NCBI GenBank assembly: GCA_901538445.1
Contig: LR594583.1
Coordinates: forward strand, 1-64,000
Source of the DNA: Gemmataceae bacterium
GTDB taxonomy: Bacteria; Planctomycetota; Planctomycetia; Gemmatales; Gemmataceae
DNA: 64,000 bases
Direction: 5' to 3'
The position numbers were made by a program, and so were the translations under genes. Within the stretch, counting starts at the first letter, position 1. Each line of letters opens with the position of its first letter. The notes below the pieces were generated by a model. The model had not been told where the DNA came from and searched no databases. It saw only the letters and a program-made list of their open reading frames with translations. Positions 37,289 to 47,940 of the stretch are shown here, one piece after another.

Positions 37289-39346
37289 TCATCCCTTTGC
37301 CGCCCCGTGCCTCGCGAGGACCGCGCGCCAGTTGCGGGGCAGGAGGCGCTTGGCGGCGGACCGGACGCGCTCGCGAGCGATCGCGTACCGCGAAACGACC
37401 GGGTACCCCAGTTCAGTCAGCAACGTGCCGCTCCCGCGTTGAAAGGCCATGACGTCCGCCAGGGTAAACACCCTGTTCCAATCGCCAATGCGGTCGGTTC
37501 GCGGCGGGTGGCAGGTCAACCACTGCTGCGACGCGCGCTGCTCCCGACCGACCACGACCGTGCCGTCGGTTCGGTGCCGCGCCTGGTGCTCCGCCAGCCG
37601 GTGCGGCGCGCGCTGGTGGTACTCGAGCATCTCGGACGCAAACGGCAAGTTCAGGAACGCGCAGACCTCGCGCAGGACGACTTCCGGGGACGCCACGAGC
37701 GCCTCGTACCGCACCTCGAGGTACCGCCCCGTCGTTCCGCCCTGCTCCCGCGCCGTTCGGACCCGAGCCGCCCACTCCCGGGCCAAGTGCTCGACGTCTT
37801 GGCTGGGCGCGAACCACGTCTTTCGCCAGGAAAGAATCGCGTCCCGCCCGTCGCGGATGATGTGAACGAAGCGGGCCTCGGGCAGGTGCCGCGCCGCCGA
37901 GGCGATGCAACTCGTGTGGCCGGGCGTTTTGTCCCCACCCAGCGGCTTCCCGAACCGGTCGGCGTACGCGGCGTAAAAGGCGCGGAGGCCATTCGCGACG
38001 CTGGTTCGCTCCCCGAGGCGGCCCCGCAGAGCGGGGAGCGACAGGTTGAAGTCGGGCCAGTGCGGCGCGCCCTCCGGGTACCGAGCGAGGCGCGACACGA
38101 ACTCATCCGCGGGCACGTCGTCGGCCCACCGGAGTTCCTCGGCGAGCGCCAGGAAGCCCGTTTCGGGCGGGATCGCCAGCCACGGGTGCGCGTCGAGCAT
38201 CATCCGCAGCAGCGTGGTGCCGGACCGGGGCGCACCGATGACGAACGGGAGCGTGTCCACGACCGCTTTCGGCGTCGGCACGCGGCTGGCCTTCTCCAGG
38301 TTTCGCTGGTACCAGGCGTTCTGAGACGCGACCACGTGCAACCGGTCGAGTTCGGTGTTGACCCTGAGCAACTCCCCGACGACCCCGGTGGCAGCGCCCT
38401 CGGCCTTGCGGGCCGGGGGCGCGGACCGGATGGTTTCGTACCGCGCCAGCCACGCATCGACGGCGGCGGGCAGGCCCAGTTCGTCGCGCGCCAACTCCGA
38501 GGTCGCTCGGGCCGCCGCGGCGTCGTAGCCGTGGACCGCGGCGAGGAGCGCCTCGACCGTGTGGGGCGACCCCAGCGTGCGGCGGCCGAAGTTCCACCGC
38601 CGCAACTCGCGGAAGTTCTCCGGGGTGACCAGCGGCCCGACCCCCTCGTCGCCGCAGAGCACGACGGCGCACCCGCACGCCAGTGCCTCCATCGCGCACC
38701 GCGCCTTCGCGAACACGACGTCGTAGCGGGGGAGGTCCGCCTCGGGGGCGTCGCTCGGGTTGCCCGAGCCGGCACCGATGGTGTCGAGGTGCAGGCCCGC
38801 CCGACCGCAGGCGGCGCGGAGGGCCGGGAGAAACGAGTCCTCGGTCGCGTAGTTGCTGAACGCCAGCGCGCGCAGCGGGCGCGCCGGGAGCGGGCCGCGC
38901 GGCCGGAACCGCGACGTGTCCACGGAGTTCCCGTGGAAGGCGACGTCGGCGAGCGGGATCTCGACGTCGGCGGCCACCCGCTCGCGGCACAGGTCGTCGA
39001 CCCCCGCGTAGAGTGCGATCTGGGGCAGCCGCGGGGCCCGGTCGTGCCACGCGGTCGCGTCGTGGCACACGAAGACCGCGGGCACGTCGGGGAAGGCCGT
39101 TGTCGCCGTGAGGAGCGCGAGGTTGTGGTGCCCGTGGATGACGTCCGGCGGGGCGGCACAGTCCCGCGGGTCCGCGACGACTTCGACGCCCGCGGCCCGC
39201 AACTGCGGCACGAGCGGGCCCTCGCGGTCCGGGCTGAACACGCTGACCCCGACGCCGCGCCGCCGGAGCTCGACCGCCAGGTCGCGCGTGTGCGTCTCGG
39301 TCCCCGAGCGGCCGCGCAGGAACAGGTTGGTGATCAGCACCCGCAC
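37289..39346 (-). CDS. Glycosyltransferase - sulfotransferase fusion
   Basis: This 685-residue protein joins a GT-B glycosyltransferase (about 1-340: VRVLITNLFLRGRSGTETHT, HGHHNLALL, AMEALACGCAVVLCGDEGVG) to a PAPS-dependent sulfotransferase (about 390-680). The sulfotransferase half has the 5'-phosphosulfate loop FVIGAPRSGTTLLRMMLDAH and the 3'-phosphate motif RFVHIIRDGRDAILSW. It would add a sugar and sulfate a surface glycan. The GTG has GGAGG six bases upstream and lies 13 bases inside the end of the PIG-L-like gene, so the pair is coupled. Confidence 0.87.
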   Translation of the reverse strand: MRVLITNLFLRGRSGTETHTRDLAVELRRRGVGVSVFSPDREGPLVPQLRAAGVEVVADPRDCAAPPDVIHGHHNLALLTATTAFPDVPAVFVCHDATAWHDRAPRLPQIALYAGVDDLCRERVAADVEIPLADVAFHGNSVDTSRFRPRGPLPARPLRALAFSNYATEDSFLPALRAACGRAGLHLDTIGAGSGNPSDAPEADLPRYDVVFAKARCAMEALACGCAVVLCGDEGVGPLVTPENFRELRRWNFGRRTLGSPHTVEALLAAVHGYDAAAARATSELARDELGLPAAVDAWLARYETIRSAPPARKAEGAATGVVGELLRVNTELDRLHVVASQNAWYQRNLEKASRVPTPKAVVDTLPFVIGAPRSGTTLLRMMLDAHPWLAIPPETGFLALAEELRWADDVPADEFVSRLARYPEGAPHWPDFNLSLPALRGRLGERTSVANGLRAFYAAYADRFGKPLGGDKTPGHTSCIASAARHLPEARFVHIIRDGRDAILSWRKTWFAPSQDVEHLAREWAARVRTAREQGGTTGRYLEVRYEALVASPEVVLREVCAFLNLPFASEMLEYHQRAPHRLAEHQARHRTDGTVVVGREQRASQQWLTCHPPRTDRIGDWNRVFTLADVMAFQRGSGTLLTELGYPVVSRYAIARERVRSAAKRLLPRNWRAVLARHGAAKG

Positions 39347-40095
39347 GGCGCTCCTCCGGGTTGGGGCCAGAGGTGGTTCACCACCGGCCGGACGTGGTCG
39401 ACCCACCGGATGACCTCTGGGTACACCCCCTCCCGCACCCGGCGCGCCCCGAACGTCTCGTAGTGCGGCGGGGCCCCGGGCGGCGCGTTCGGGTCCGGTC
39501 CCGGCCGCACGCGCCGCATCGCCTCGGTCGCGAACGCGGCCTCGCCCATGTGGGCGAGCGAAGAGCGGACCTCCGCCGCGAGTTCGGTGTACCCGAGCGC
39601 GGCCCGCACCTTGCGTGCGAGAGCGGGTTCGTCCAGCGCCAGGACGTCGCTGCCCGCCCCCGCCCAACTCGCCGGCGGAGCTTCGAGGGGGAACTCCCGC
39701 ACCTCCGGACGCGTGGCTTCGGGCTGGCGCGCGGCCGCCGCAACGACGAGGTAGTGGCACAGGTCGTGGGACGTGTTGAACCCTTCGAGGCCGTCGCACG
39801 CGACGAGGTCGTACCCGCCGGCGACGTGCCGGCACACGCTGGCGGCCATCGCGGCAAAAAAGCCCGTGTCCCGCTCGCGGAGGGCGCGGTAGACGCGCGC
39901 GTCGGGCACGGTCTTGTCCCCGTCGAGCAACCTCGCGCCCGCGCGATCGAGGACCGCCCGCGTCGAGGCGATCCTCGCGGCGCCGGCCGAACCGGAGCCG
40001 TCCGTGAGCAGCAGAACATCGGGCCGCACCCGTTCCATCCAGTGGTGAAGCCGCAGTTCGTGCCCCGGATGCGAAACGACCAGCAACGCTCTCAT
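39334..40095 (-). CDS. PIG-L-like deacetylase family protein
   Basis: This 253-residue protein begins LLVVSHPGHELRLHHWMERV, in the place of the zinc-binding HPDDE of PIG-L/LmbE N-acetylglucosamine deacetylases. HDLCHYLVV supplies the second zinc histidine, and LLLTDGSG matches the following strand. The catalytic aspartate is replaced by glycine and the next by histidine, so activity is uncertain. It overlaps the glycosyltransferase-sulfotransferase gene by 13 bases, supporting a joint role in glycan modification. Confidence 0.75.
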   Translation of the reverse strand: MRALLVVSHPGHELRLHHWMERVRPDVLLLTDGSGSAGAARIASTRAVLDRAGARLLDGDKTVPDARVYRALRERDTGFFAAMAASVCRHVAGGYDLVACDGLEGFNTSHDLCHYLVVAAAARQPEATRPEVREFPLEAPPASWAGAGSDVLALDEPALARKVRAALGYTELAAEVRSSLAHMGEAAFATEAMRRVRPGPDPNAPPGAPPHYETFGARRVREGVYPEVIRWVDHVRPVVNHLWPQPGGAPCGC

Positions 40096-40445
40096 GCCCC
40101 CGAGTCCTTTCGTCGACGGTGCGGGGCCGGCTCCGTCCCCGCGGAGACGCACGCGGTCGTTGGCCCGATCACTCCCCTATATGTCGAGTGTCGGAACCCA
40201 CCCCGTCTACCGGTGCTGGCCAATACCATCAAACCATCGGTCAGGGGAACCGCACTTTCCGCCCGCCGGCGAAGAACGTGTTCGCGGGCGGGAGGTGCTG
40301 AAGAACCCACGTGTGCGGCAGGGAGCGTCAGGTCCGGGATCAACCGAGAGGTCCGGGGTAAGATGGGGGATTGAGGTTCAAGCAGGGCGCGCCTCCCGGT
40401 CGATCATCGGTGGACCGTCGATCGCAGAGGCGCAGGAGGCGACCC
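40096..40445. other. Intergenic gap upstream of dcd
   Basis: These 350 bases separate the divergent PIG-L-like and dcd genes. A hairpin CCGCCCGC/GCGGGCGG lies at 40,259-40,291. TATATG near 40,180 is the only -10-like hexamer and lacks a -35. A frame open from 40,371 into dcd has no start support. Nothing else was seen. Confidence 0.6.
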
Positions 40446-41018
40446 GTGGGCGTTCTACCCGACTGGCTGATCAAGCGTGACGTGAAGATCGAGCCGTTCG
40501 CCGAGGGGCAGCACCGGCCGGGCGTCATCTCCTACGGCGTCACGAGCTACGGCTACGACGTCCGCGTGGACCGGCACTTCAAGGTCTTCACGAACGTCTG
40601 GGGCAGCACCGTTGACCCGAAGCACTTCGACCCGAAGTCGTTCGTGGACGTCGAGGCCGACTCGATCCTGATCCCGCCGAACAGCTTCGCGCTCGCCGAG
40701 ACGGTCGAGTACCTCGAAATCCCGCGGGACGTGCTGTGCGTGTGCGTCGGGAAATCGACGTATGCCCGTTGCGGGATTATCGTTAACGTGACTCCGCTCG
40801 AGCCCGAATGGCGGGGCCGCGTGACCATCGAGATCAGCAACACGACGCCGCTCCCGGCGAAGATCTACTCCGGCGAGGGAATTGCTCAAATCATCTTCTT
40901 GAAGGCCGACGACGTCTGCCGCACCAGTTATGCCGACAAGAAGGGCAAGTACCAGGACCAACCCGGCCTCACGCTGCCGATCGTGACTGGAAGCGGGGCC
41001 GCGCGCGGTAACACTTAA
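40446..41018 (+). CDS. dcd: dCTP deaminase
   Basis: This 190-residue enzyme converts dCTP to dUTP for thymidylate synthesis. [28 protein letters not shown] and the core [20 protein letters not shown] followed by GEGIAQIIF carry the nucleotide-binding residues and the catalytic glutamate. The C-terminal [11 protein letters not shown] is typical. The GTG has AGGAGG seven bases upstream, better than an upstream ATG at 40,371. It lies 155 bases before nrdJ, so the two may share control of deoxynucleotide supply. Confidence 0.92.
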   Translation: MGVLPDWLIKRDVKIEPFAEGQHRPGVISYGVTSYGYDVRVDRHFKVFTNVWGSTVDPKHFDPKSFVDVEADSILIPPNSFALAETVEYLEIPRDVLCVCVGKSTYARCGIIVNVTPLEPEWRGRVTIEISNTTPLPAKIYSGEGIAQIIFLKADDVCRTSYADKKGKYQDQPGLTLPIVTGSGAARGNT

Positions 41019-41172
41019 GGTTGCCCGTTCGCAGGACCGCTCGCTCACTACTGTACATTTTGCCAAATATCGTGTACACTCGTATCGGTCGCGGCGGAGC
41101 CGCGGGACCGGCCGGTGATGATACCGACCGGCCCTACGGAACGTTGCGACCGAGTTCCCCCGGGATGTCGCC

Positions 41173-44100
41173 ATGCAGATCGCTCGCCGGTTCACCCGCG
41201 AAGGCCAGGACCCCTTTGCTGGCTTGAACTTCGTCGCCCGGGGTTCCTCGATCCGGAACCCCAACGGCAGCGTCGTGTTCGAGATGAACGACGTGATGGT
41301 GCCGGAGAAGTGGTCGCAGGTCGCGGTCGACATCCTCGCGCAAAAATACTTCCGCCGGGCCGGCGTCCCGCAGCGACTCACGCGCGTTCATGAGGATGGC
41401 GTCCCGGCGTGGCTCCAACGGAGCGCCGCGGAGTCGCCCGACACGCCGCTCGGCGGCGAGACCGACTCACGGCAGGTGTTCCACCGGCTCGCGGGCTGCT
41501 GGGCGTACTGGGGCTGGAAGGGCGGGTACTTCTCGTCCGAGCGCGACGCCCGCACGTTCTACGACGAAACGTGCTACATGCTCGCGGCCCAGATGGCGGC
41601 CCCGAACAGCCCGCAGTGGTTCAACACCGGCCTGCACTGGGGCTACGGCATCGCCGGCCCGGCGCAGGGCCACTTCTACGTCGATCCGCACTCGAAGCAA
41701 CTCGAGCGCTCAACCTCCGCGTACGAGCGCCCGGCCCCGCACGCGTGCTTCATCCAGCAAGTCAACGACGACCTCGTGAACGACGGCGGCATCATGGACC
41801 TGTGGGTCCGCGAGGCCCGCATCTTCAAGTACGGCAGCGGCACCGGGTCGAACTTCTCGGCGCTCCGCGGCGAGGGCGAGCCGCTGTCCGGCGGCGGAAA
41901 GTCGTCCGGGCTGATGAGCTTCCTCAAGATCGGCGACCGGGCCGCCGGCGCGATCAAGAGCGGCGGCACCACGCGCCGCGCCGCCAAGATGGTCGTGCTC
42001 GACCTCGACCACCCGGACATCGAAGAGTTCGTCAACTGGAAGGTGACCGAGGAGCAGAAGGTCGCGGACCTGGTCACCGGCTCCAAGCTGATGAACAAGC
42101 ACCTGAACGCGATCCTCCGCGCGATTCAGACGCACCCGACCGCCGACGAGAAGTTCGACCCGATCAAGAACGCGGCGCTCCGCAAGACGGTGCTCGAGGC
42201 CCGCGGCGCGCTGATCCCCGAGAACTACATCGCCCGGGCGATGCAGCTCGCGAAGCAGGGGTTCACGCACCTGGAGGTCGAGGAGTACGACACCGACTGG
42301 ACGTCGAAGGCGTACTACACCGTGTCGGGCCAGAACAGCAACAACTCGGTCCGGATCACCAACGACTTCATGAAGGCCGTCGAGTCGAACGGTCCGTGGA
42401 ACCTGTACTGGCGCACGGAGCTTGAAAAGGCGAAGGCCGAGGGCCGCGCCCCCAAGGCCAAGAAGTCGCTCAAGGCCCGCGAACTCTGGGACCAGATCGC
42501 CTACGCCGCGTGGAGCTGCGCCGACCCCGGCGTGCAGTTCGACACGACGTTCAACGAGTGGCACACCTGCCCCGTCGACGGCCGCATCAACGCGACCAAC
42601 CCGTGCTCGGAGTACGCCTTCCTCGACGACACGGCGTGCAACCTCGCGTCGCTGAACCTGCTCACGTTCTTCGACGCGAAGGCCGGCAAGTTCGACATTG
42701 ATGCTTACAAGCACGCGGTGCGGATCTGGACGCTGATCCTCGAGATCAGCGTGTACATGGCGCAGTTCCCGAGCCAGGCGGTCGCGCAGAAGTCGTACGA
42801 CTTCCGCACCCTCGGCCTGGGCTACGCCAACCTCGGCGCGCTGCTCATGGTCCAGGGCATCCCGTACGACTCGGCCGAGGGCCGGGCGCAGTGCGGGGCG
42901 CTCACCGCGATCATGCACGCCGGGGCCTACGCCGCGAGTGCCGAGATGGCCGCCGAGGTCGGCACGTTCGACCGGTACGCCGCGAACCGCGACCACATGC
43001 TGCGGGTGATCCGCAACCACCGCCGCCCGGCGTACAACGCGGCCCCCGCCGAGTACGAGGGGCTCACCGTCACGCCGGTCGGCATCGACGCCCGCTACTG
43101 CCCGGCGGAACTGGTCGCCGCGGCCCGCTCCGAGAGCGACCGGATGCTCGAACTCGGCGAGAAGCACGGGTTCCGCAACGCGCAGGTCACGGTCATCGCG
43201 CCGACGGGCACGATCGGCCTCATCATGGACTGCGACACCACCGGCATCGAGCCCGACTTCGCGCTGGTGAAGTTCAAGAAGCTCGCCGGCGGCGGGTACT
43301 TCAAGATCATCAACCAGTCGGTCCCGCCGGCGCTGGCGAAGCTCGGGTACGCCCCGTGGCAGGTGGACGACATCGTGCGGTTCTCGAAGGGCGCGGCGAC
43401 GCTCAGCGGGTGCCCGCACATCAACCCCGGCAGCCTCCGGGCCAAGGGGTTCACCGACGAGGCGCTCAAGAAGGTCGAGCAGCAGCTCCCCGGCGCGTTC
43501 GAGCTGCCGTTCGTGTTCAACCGGTGGACCCTCGGCGACGACTTCCTGAAGAACGTGCTGAAGGTGCCGGCCGAGAAGCTCGACGAGCCGGCGTTCGACC
43601 TGCTCGCGTACCTCGGGTTCACGAAGCAGCAGGTCGCCGAGGCCAGCACGTTCGTGTGCGGCACCATGACGATCGAGGGCGCGCCGCACCTGAAGGCCGA
43701 GCACCTCGCGGTGTTCGACTGTGCGAACAAGTGCGGCAAGACCGGCAAGCGGTTCCTGTCGTGGGAGTCGCACATCCGCATGATGTCGGCCGCCCAGCCG
43801 TTCATCTCGGGGGCGATCTCCAAGACGATCAACATGCCGCACGACGCGACGATCGATGACGTGAAGAAGGCGTACTGGCTGTCGTGGCAGTTGATGACGA
43901 AGGCGAACGCGCTGTACCGTGACGGGTCGAAGCTGAGCCAGCCGCTGAACTCGGTGGCCGACTCGGCCGAGGCCGCGGTGCTGGCCAACGTGGTCGCCGA
44001 GCCCGAGAAGGCGGAGCCGAAGCCCGAGCCGGTGCAGGTGGCCGAGCGGATCACCGAGAAAATCGTCCACCGGTACATCGCCCGCCGCCGCCGGCTCCCG

Positions 44101-44880
44101 GACCGCCGCGCCGGGTACACGCAGAAGGCGCGGATCGGCACCCACAAGATGTACATCCGCACCGGCGAGTACGACGACGGCACCCTCGGCGAGATCTTCA
44201 TCGACATGCACAAGGAGGGCGCGGCCTTCCGGAGCATGACGAACTGCTTCGCCATCGCGGTGTCGCTCGGCCTCCAGCACGGGGTGCCGCTCGAAGAGTA
44301 CCTCGACGCGTTCCTGTTCACCCGGTTCGAGCCGAACGGGATCGTGCAGGGGAACCCGTACATCAAGATGTCCACGTCGATCATCGACTACATCTTCCGA
44401 GAACTCGCGATCACGTACCTCGGCCGGCACGACCTCGCGCACGTGAACCCCGAGGACCTGCGGGCCGACGCGCAGCACGACCCGGAGGACGACCCGGACT
44501 TCGACTCGGAAGAGGTGATCTCGGAGCGGACCGTGGACCCGAACGGCCCGTCGCAGACCAAGCCGTCGCTGGCCCCGCCGCGGTCCACGCACCTGAAGCC
44601 GGGGAGTGCGTCGCCGGCCGCGGTGAACGCGCCGCCCCCGCCGCGGATCACGAACGACGCCCGGCCCGCGAAGGCCGCCGCGACCGCGACCGCCCCGGCG
44701 GTCAACGTGCAACGCGGCAGCTACCAGCCGGTCGCGGGCTCGGTGGCCGACAAGATCCGCCAGGCCCGTGCGAAGGGGTACGAGGGCGACCCGTGCGCCA
44801 ACTGCCAGGCGATGACGCTCGTGCGCAGCGGGGCGTGCATGCGGTGCGACACCTGCGGCGTCACCAGCGGCTGCGGGTGA
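41173..44880 (+). CDS. nrdJ: Adenosylcobalamin-dependent (class II) ribonucleotide reductase
   Basis: This 1,235-residue enzyme reduces ribonucleotides using coenzyme B12. Diagnostic stretches are [33 protein letters not shown] with active-site C478, [16 protein letters not shown], and [20 protein letters not shown]. The [20 protein letters not shown] region and a [18 protein letters not shown]-terminal (TSCPD) domain follow. The end carries a zinc ribbon ([17 protein letters not shown]). Length and layout match NrdJ/TIGR02504 proteins. It is followed by a palindromic repeat. Confidence 0.93.
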   Translation: MQIARRFTREGQDPFAGLNFVARGSSIRNPNGSVVFEMNDVMVPEKWSQVAVDILAQKYFRRAGVPQRLTRVHEDGVPAWLQRSAAESPDTPLGGETDSRQVFHRLAGCWAYWGWKGGYFSSERDARTFYDETCYMLAAQMAAPNSPQWFNTGLHWGYGIAGPAQGHFYVDPHSKQLERSTSAYERPAPHACFIQQVNDDLVNDGGIMDLWVREARIFKYGSGTGSNFSALRGEGEPLSGGGKSSGLMSFLKIGDRAAGAIKSGGTTRRAAKMVVLDLDHPDIEEFVNWKVTEEQKVADLVTGSKLMNKHLNAILRAIQTHPTADEKFDPIKNAALRKTVLEARGALIPENYIARAMQLAKQGFTHLEVEEYDTDWTSKAYYTVSGQNSNNSVRITNDFMKAVESNGPWNLYWRTELEKAKAEGRAPKAKKSLKARELWDQIAYAAWSCADPGVQFDTTFNEWHTCPVDGRINATNPCSEYAFLDDTACNLASLNLLTFFDAKAGKFDIDAYKHAVRIWTLILEISVYMAQFPSQAVAQKSYDFRTLGLGYANLGALLMVQGIPYDSAEGRAQCGALTAIMHAGAYAASAEMAAEVGTFDRYAANRDHMLRVIRNHRRPAYNAAPAEYEGLTVTPVGIDARYCPAELVAAARSESDRMLELGEKHGFRNAQVTVIAPTGTIGLIMDCDTTGIEPDFALVKFKKLAGGGYFKIINQSVPPALAKLGYAPWQVDDIVRFSKGAATLSGCPHINPGSLRAKGFTDEALKKVEQQLPGAFELPFVFNRWTLGDDFLKNVLKVPAEKLDEPAFDLLAYLGFTKQQVAEASTFVCGTMTIEGAPHLKAEHLAVFDCANKCGKTGKRFLSWESHIRMMSAAQPFISGAISKTINMPHDATIDDVKKAYWLSWQLMTKANALYRDGSKLSQPLNSVADSAEAAVLANVVAEPEKAEPKPEPVQVAERITEKIVHRYIARRRRLPDRRAGYTQKARIGTHKMYIRTGEYDDGTLGEIFIDMHKEGAAFRSMTNCFAIAVSLGLQHGVPLEEYLDAFLFTRFEPNGIVQGNPYIKMSTSIIDYIFRELAITYLGRHDLAHVNPEDLRADAQHDPEDDPDFDSEEVISERTVDPNGPSQTKPSLAPPRSTHLKPGSASPAAVNAPPPPRITNDARPAKAAATATAPAVNVQRGSYQPVAGSVADKIRQARAKGYEGDPCANCQAMTLVRSGACMRCDTCGVTSGCG

Positions 44881-44984
44881 TCCTGGCCCAGCGATGACCG
44901 GCGACAAGCGCGCACCCACCGACGCGGCCCCGGCCCGTTTCGGTGGGTGCGGTGTTTACGGGGAGTGCGGGGTGTCATTGACAT

Positions 44985-45065
44985 CTTGGCGAGCGGGGGA
45001 CGTCAGTCCCCCGGTAGAACCGCCTCCGCACTCACCGGGGGACTGACGTCCCCCGCTCGCCGAAG
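44985..45065. repeat. Palindromic repeat, GGCGAGC family with GGGGGACGTC arms
   Basis: CTTGGCGAGCGGGGGACGTC and its complement flank an 18-base loop. Each arm is itself a hairpin (GGGGGAC/GTCCCCC). Ends match the palindrome at 25,867, but the inner arm sequence is wholly different. One base is inserted at the right end. Confidence 0.8.
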
Positions 45066-45165
45066 TCATCGAGCACATCGATGTTTGAGGGATGGTTGCC
45101 CCGCCGCGGCGGGCGGGGTAGCATCACGGTGCGAATTCTCTCCTCACGTCGAAGGAACGCTGCCC

Positions 45166-45765
45166 ATGTCACGTATGTTCATGTTCGCGTTTCTCATCGC
45201 GTCGATGATCGGCCTCGCGGGCGAGGTGCGGGCCGACCCGGCCGAGGAGGCCGCCGTCAAGTTCGTCGAGAAGCTCGGCGGCTCGGTTCAGCGCGAGAAG
45301 AAGTCGAAGAACGTCACCGAGGTGTACCTGATCAAGGCCCCGATCACCGACGCGGGCCTCAAGAGCCTCGCCGGCCTGAAGAACCTCACCACGCTCGACC
45401 TGGGCCAAACGAAGGTCGGCGACGCGGGGGTGAAGCACCTCGCGGCGCTCAAGAACCTGACCGTGCTGCGGATGGAGAAGTCCGCCGTCACCGACGACGG
45501 GCTCAAGGAGATCGGCAAGCTGACCGGCCTCGCCACGCTCGACCTGAGCGGCACCCAGGTCACCGACGCCGGGATGAAGGACCTCGCCCCGCTCACAGAC
45601 CTGAAGAAACTTCAGCTCAGCAACACGCGGCTCACCGACAAGGGGCTGAAGGAACTCGCCCCGCTCAAGGGGCTCACGTTCCTCGACGTGTCGGGGACCA
45701 ACGTGACGGCGGCCGGGATCAAGACGCTGAAGAAGGACGTGAAGGGCAAGGTCATCGGACCGTGA
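45166..45765 (+). CDS. Secreted leucine-rich repeat protein
   Basis: This 199-residue protein has a signal peptide (MSRMFMFAFLIASMIGLAGE). About five cysteine-free leucine-rich repeats follow, with the unit ITDAGLKSLAGLKNLTTLDL and its variants (VTDAGMKDLAPLTDLKKLQL, LTDKGLKELAPLKGLTFLDV). This RI/CC-like type is abundant in Gemmata. It is probably a cell-envelope binding protein. AAGGA lies nine bases before the ATG. Confidence 0.85.
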   Translation: MSRMFMFAFLIASMIGLAGEVRADPAEEAAVKFVEKLGGSVQREKKSKNVTEVYLIKAPITDAGLKSLAGLKNLTTLDLGQTKVGDAGVKHLAALKNLTVLRMEKSAVTDDGLKEIGKLTGLATLDLSGTQVTDAGMKDLAPLTDLKKLQLSNTRLTDKGLKELAPLKGLTFLDVSGTNVTAAGIKTLKKDVKGKVIGP

Positions 45766-45910
45766 GGCGGGCGGTTCGAGCCGCCGGGTTCACCCCGGCG
45801 GTGCATCGCACCAAGTGGACAAGCCCCAGGGTGCGACGGACAACTCAGGCGATTGGTATGTGAAGTTCGACCCCGCCGCCGCACAAGGGGAGAGCGTGAA
45901 ACTCTCTTCG

Positions 45911-46040
45911 CCCTCTCCCCTTGCGGGAGAGGGCAGCGAGGCTTTGCGAGCGGGTGAGGGGTACAGCCCCTTGACATGTTCAGGCAGTACCCCTCACCCG
46001 GCCGCGAAGCGCGGCCACCCTCTCCCGCAAGGGGAGAGGG
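45911..46040. repeat. 130-bp palindromic repeat, CCCTCTCCCC family, intergenic copy
   Basis: Its ends, CCCTCTCCCCTTGCGGGAGA and TCTCCCGCAAGGGGAGAGGG, are complements. Inside, GGGTGAGGGGTAC and GTACCCCTCACCC pair around TTGACATGTTCAGGCA. It matches the copy inside the glycosyltransferase at 2,784-2,916. The rest of the 335-base gap (45,766-46,100) shows nothing else. Confidence 0.85.
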
Positions 46041-46100
46041 CAACAACCAACACCACAGCGGCACCGGTTCCGACAAGTAGTCCTTCAACTGCCGCACGAC

Positions 46101-47654
46101 TCACTGCGCGTCGTACTTGAACGGCGCGGCCCCGATGCCGCCGCGGAGGTTCGGGTTCACCGGGCGGTTGGCCATCTTCTCGGCGGCGGCCTTCTCGTCG
46201 GCCTCCCTCTCGGCCGCCTCGGCCGCGGTTTCGGCGTCCTCCTTCTCCTGAGAGATGGACTTCAGGCTCAGTGCGATCCGCCGCGTCTCGGGGTCCACGC
46301 TCAGGACCTCGACGAAGACCACCTGCCCCTCCTCCACCACGTCGCGGACCCGCCGCACCCGCTGGGTGGAGAGTTCGGAGACGTGGACGAGCCCCTCGAC
46401 GCCCGGCTCCAGCTCCACGAACGCGCCGAACTCGGCGACCCGCGTCACCTTCCCCTGCACCCGCGCCCCGGCCTTCACCCGGCCCGCGAACTCGGTGAAC
46501 GGGCTGGTAACGAGTTCCTTCACGCTCAGGCCGATCTTGCGGGCGTCGCGGTCCACCCGGGTCACCTTCACCTCGACCTGCTGGCCGATCTTCACGACCT
46601 CGTTGAGGTCGTTGACCCGCTGCCACGAGAACTCGGAGATCGGGATCAGGCCGTCGGCCCCGCCCAGGTCCACGAACGCGCCGAACGCCTTGATGCTCTT
46701 GACGACCCCCTTGAGGACCACCCCCTCCTGGATGGTCGCCCAGAACTGCTCGGCCTTCTGCTGCCGCTCGCGCTCCATGATCGCCCGCCGGCTGACGATC
46801 AGGTTCCGCTCCTCGGGGTCCAGTTCCACGACCTGCACGCGGAGCCGCTGGTTCACGAACTGGTCGATGTCCTCGACCCGGTACATGTCGAGCTGGCTCG
46901 CGGGGAGGAACCCCTTGATCCCGTTCACCTCGACCGTCAGGCCGGTCTTGTTCTTGTTGGTGCCGGTCACCTTGGCCTCGACGACCATGTGCAGCGCGAC
47001 GCTCGACCAGTCGGTGACCGACTGGACCGACCCCTCGCGGGTCAGCAGGAGCAGCCCGTTGGCCGCGTCGTACCGGTCGATGTCGAACTCGACCACGTCG
47101 CCGACCTTGGGGGTGCTCCCGTCGAACTGGTCGAGCGGGAGGAGCCCCTGGCCGCGGCCGCCGGGCACCTCGACGAACACGTCGCCGCCGTGGACGCTGA
47201 CCACGCGGCCGGACTTCCGCTGGCCGGGGGTGCGGGCCCCACCGCTCCGCTGGCCGGTGTGCGCGGCCGACGCTTCGAGCTCCGAGAACCCGCTGATCGC
47301 CTGGTTCAGCTCGTCCTCGATCATCTTGTCGAGTTCGCGGTTGTTCGGCTTGAACCCCTTGAACCCGCCCTCAGACAGGTTCACCGGCATCCCGCCCGCG
47401 TTCAGCGGCTTCTCGCGGGGCGGCTTGTCGCCCTGGGGGAACCCGCGGGACGCGCCGCCGGGCCGCGGGCCGCCGGGCTTGGGGCCGCCGCGGTTGTTGC
47501 TGCCGGGGCCGGCCGGCACGCCGGGGCCGCGGTACCCGGTCGCGGGCGGCGGTTTCGGGGCCGGCACGGGCGCGGGTGCGGGGGTCGGGGCCGGGGCGGG
47601 CGCAGCGGTATTCTCAGCGGCCGGGGGGGTCGGCGGGGTCGGCTCGGTACTCAT
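46101..47654 (-). CDS. Multi-S1-domain RNA-binding protein (ribosomal protein S1-like)
   Basis: This 517-residue protein has a proline/alanine/glycine-rich disordered N-terminus (1-90) and four S1 domains at about 145-210, 225-295, 310-385 and 395-470. Clear S1 signatures are VLKGVVKSIKAFGAFVDLGG, GLIPISEFSWQRV and VQGKVTRVAEFGAFVELEPG. It likely serves as the planctomycete S1, helping mRNA bind the ribosome. A glutamate/alanine-rich coiled tail (EDAETAAEAAEREADEKAAA) ends it. The ATG with GGAGGACC upstream is preferred over one five codons earlier. Confidence 0.87.
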   Translation of the reverse strand: MSTEPTPPTPPAAENTAAPAPAPTPAPAPVPAPKPPPATGYRGPGVPAGPGSNNRGGPKPGGPRPGGASRGFPQGDKPPREKPLNAGGMPVNLSEGGFKGFKPNNRELDKMIEDELNQAISGFSELEASAAHTGQRSGGARTPGQRKSGRVVSVHGGDVFVEVPGGRGQGLLPLDQFDGSTPKVGDVVEFDIDRYDAANGLLLLTREGSVQSVTDWSSVALHMVVEAKVTGTNKNKTGLTVEVNGIKGFLPASQLDMYRVEDIDQFVNQRLRVQVVELDPEERNLIVSRRAIMERERQQKAEQFWATIQEGVVLKGVVKSIKAFGAFVDLGGADGLIPISEFSWQRVNDLNEVVKIGQQVEVKVTRVDRDARKIGLSVKELVTSPFTEFAGRVKAGARVQGKVTRVAEFGAFVELEPGVEGLVHVSELSTQRVRRVRDVVEEGQVVFVEVLSVDPETRRIALSLKSISQEKEDAETAAEAAEREADEKAAAEKMANRPVNPNLRGGIGAAPFKYDAQ

Positions 47655-47752
47655 CGATCGGTCCTCCATTCGTTCTGTGAAACTTATCAGCCGAAGGAAC
47701 GCGCGACAACGGAACGTGTTGGGGCAGACGGGTGCAAGTCGAACGCGGTTGG

Positions 47753-47858
47753 AGCCCAGGGTTCACACCCTGGGCTATGAACGACCGCCCCTTCGGGGCT
47801 CGGTGCTTGAAGTCCCGAAGGGACGACAGTCAATAGCCCAGGGTGTCAACCCTGGGCA
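47753..47858. repeat. Palindromic repeat, AGCCCAGGGT family
   Basis: AGCCCAGGGTTCACACCCTGGGC and GCCCAGGGTGTCAACCCTGGGC flank a core CGACCGCCCCTTCGGGGCTC with CTTGAAGTCCCGAAGGGACG. The core resembles that at 61,160-61,299. A third short GGTGTCAACCCTGGGTG follows at about 47,862. It fills the gap before the flippase-like gene. Confidence 0.75.
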
Positions 47859-47940
47859 CGTGCGGTGTCAACCCTGGGTGCCGGTGCAACGACGGCACGC
47901 CCCGGCTCGCCGGGGTGGCGACGGCCACTAGAATCGCCCC

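Noticed and set aside
41710-44919. A 1,069-codon open frame on the minus strand
   Set aside because: It is antisense to nrdJ, is arginine- and leucine-rich without domains, and arises from the high GC at third positions.
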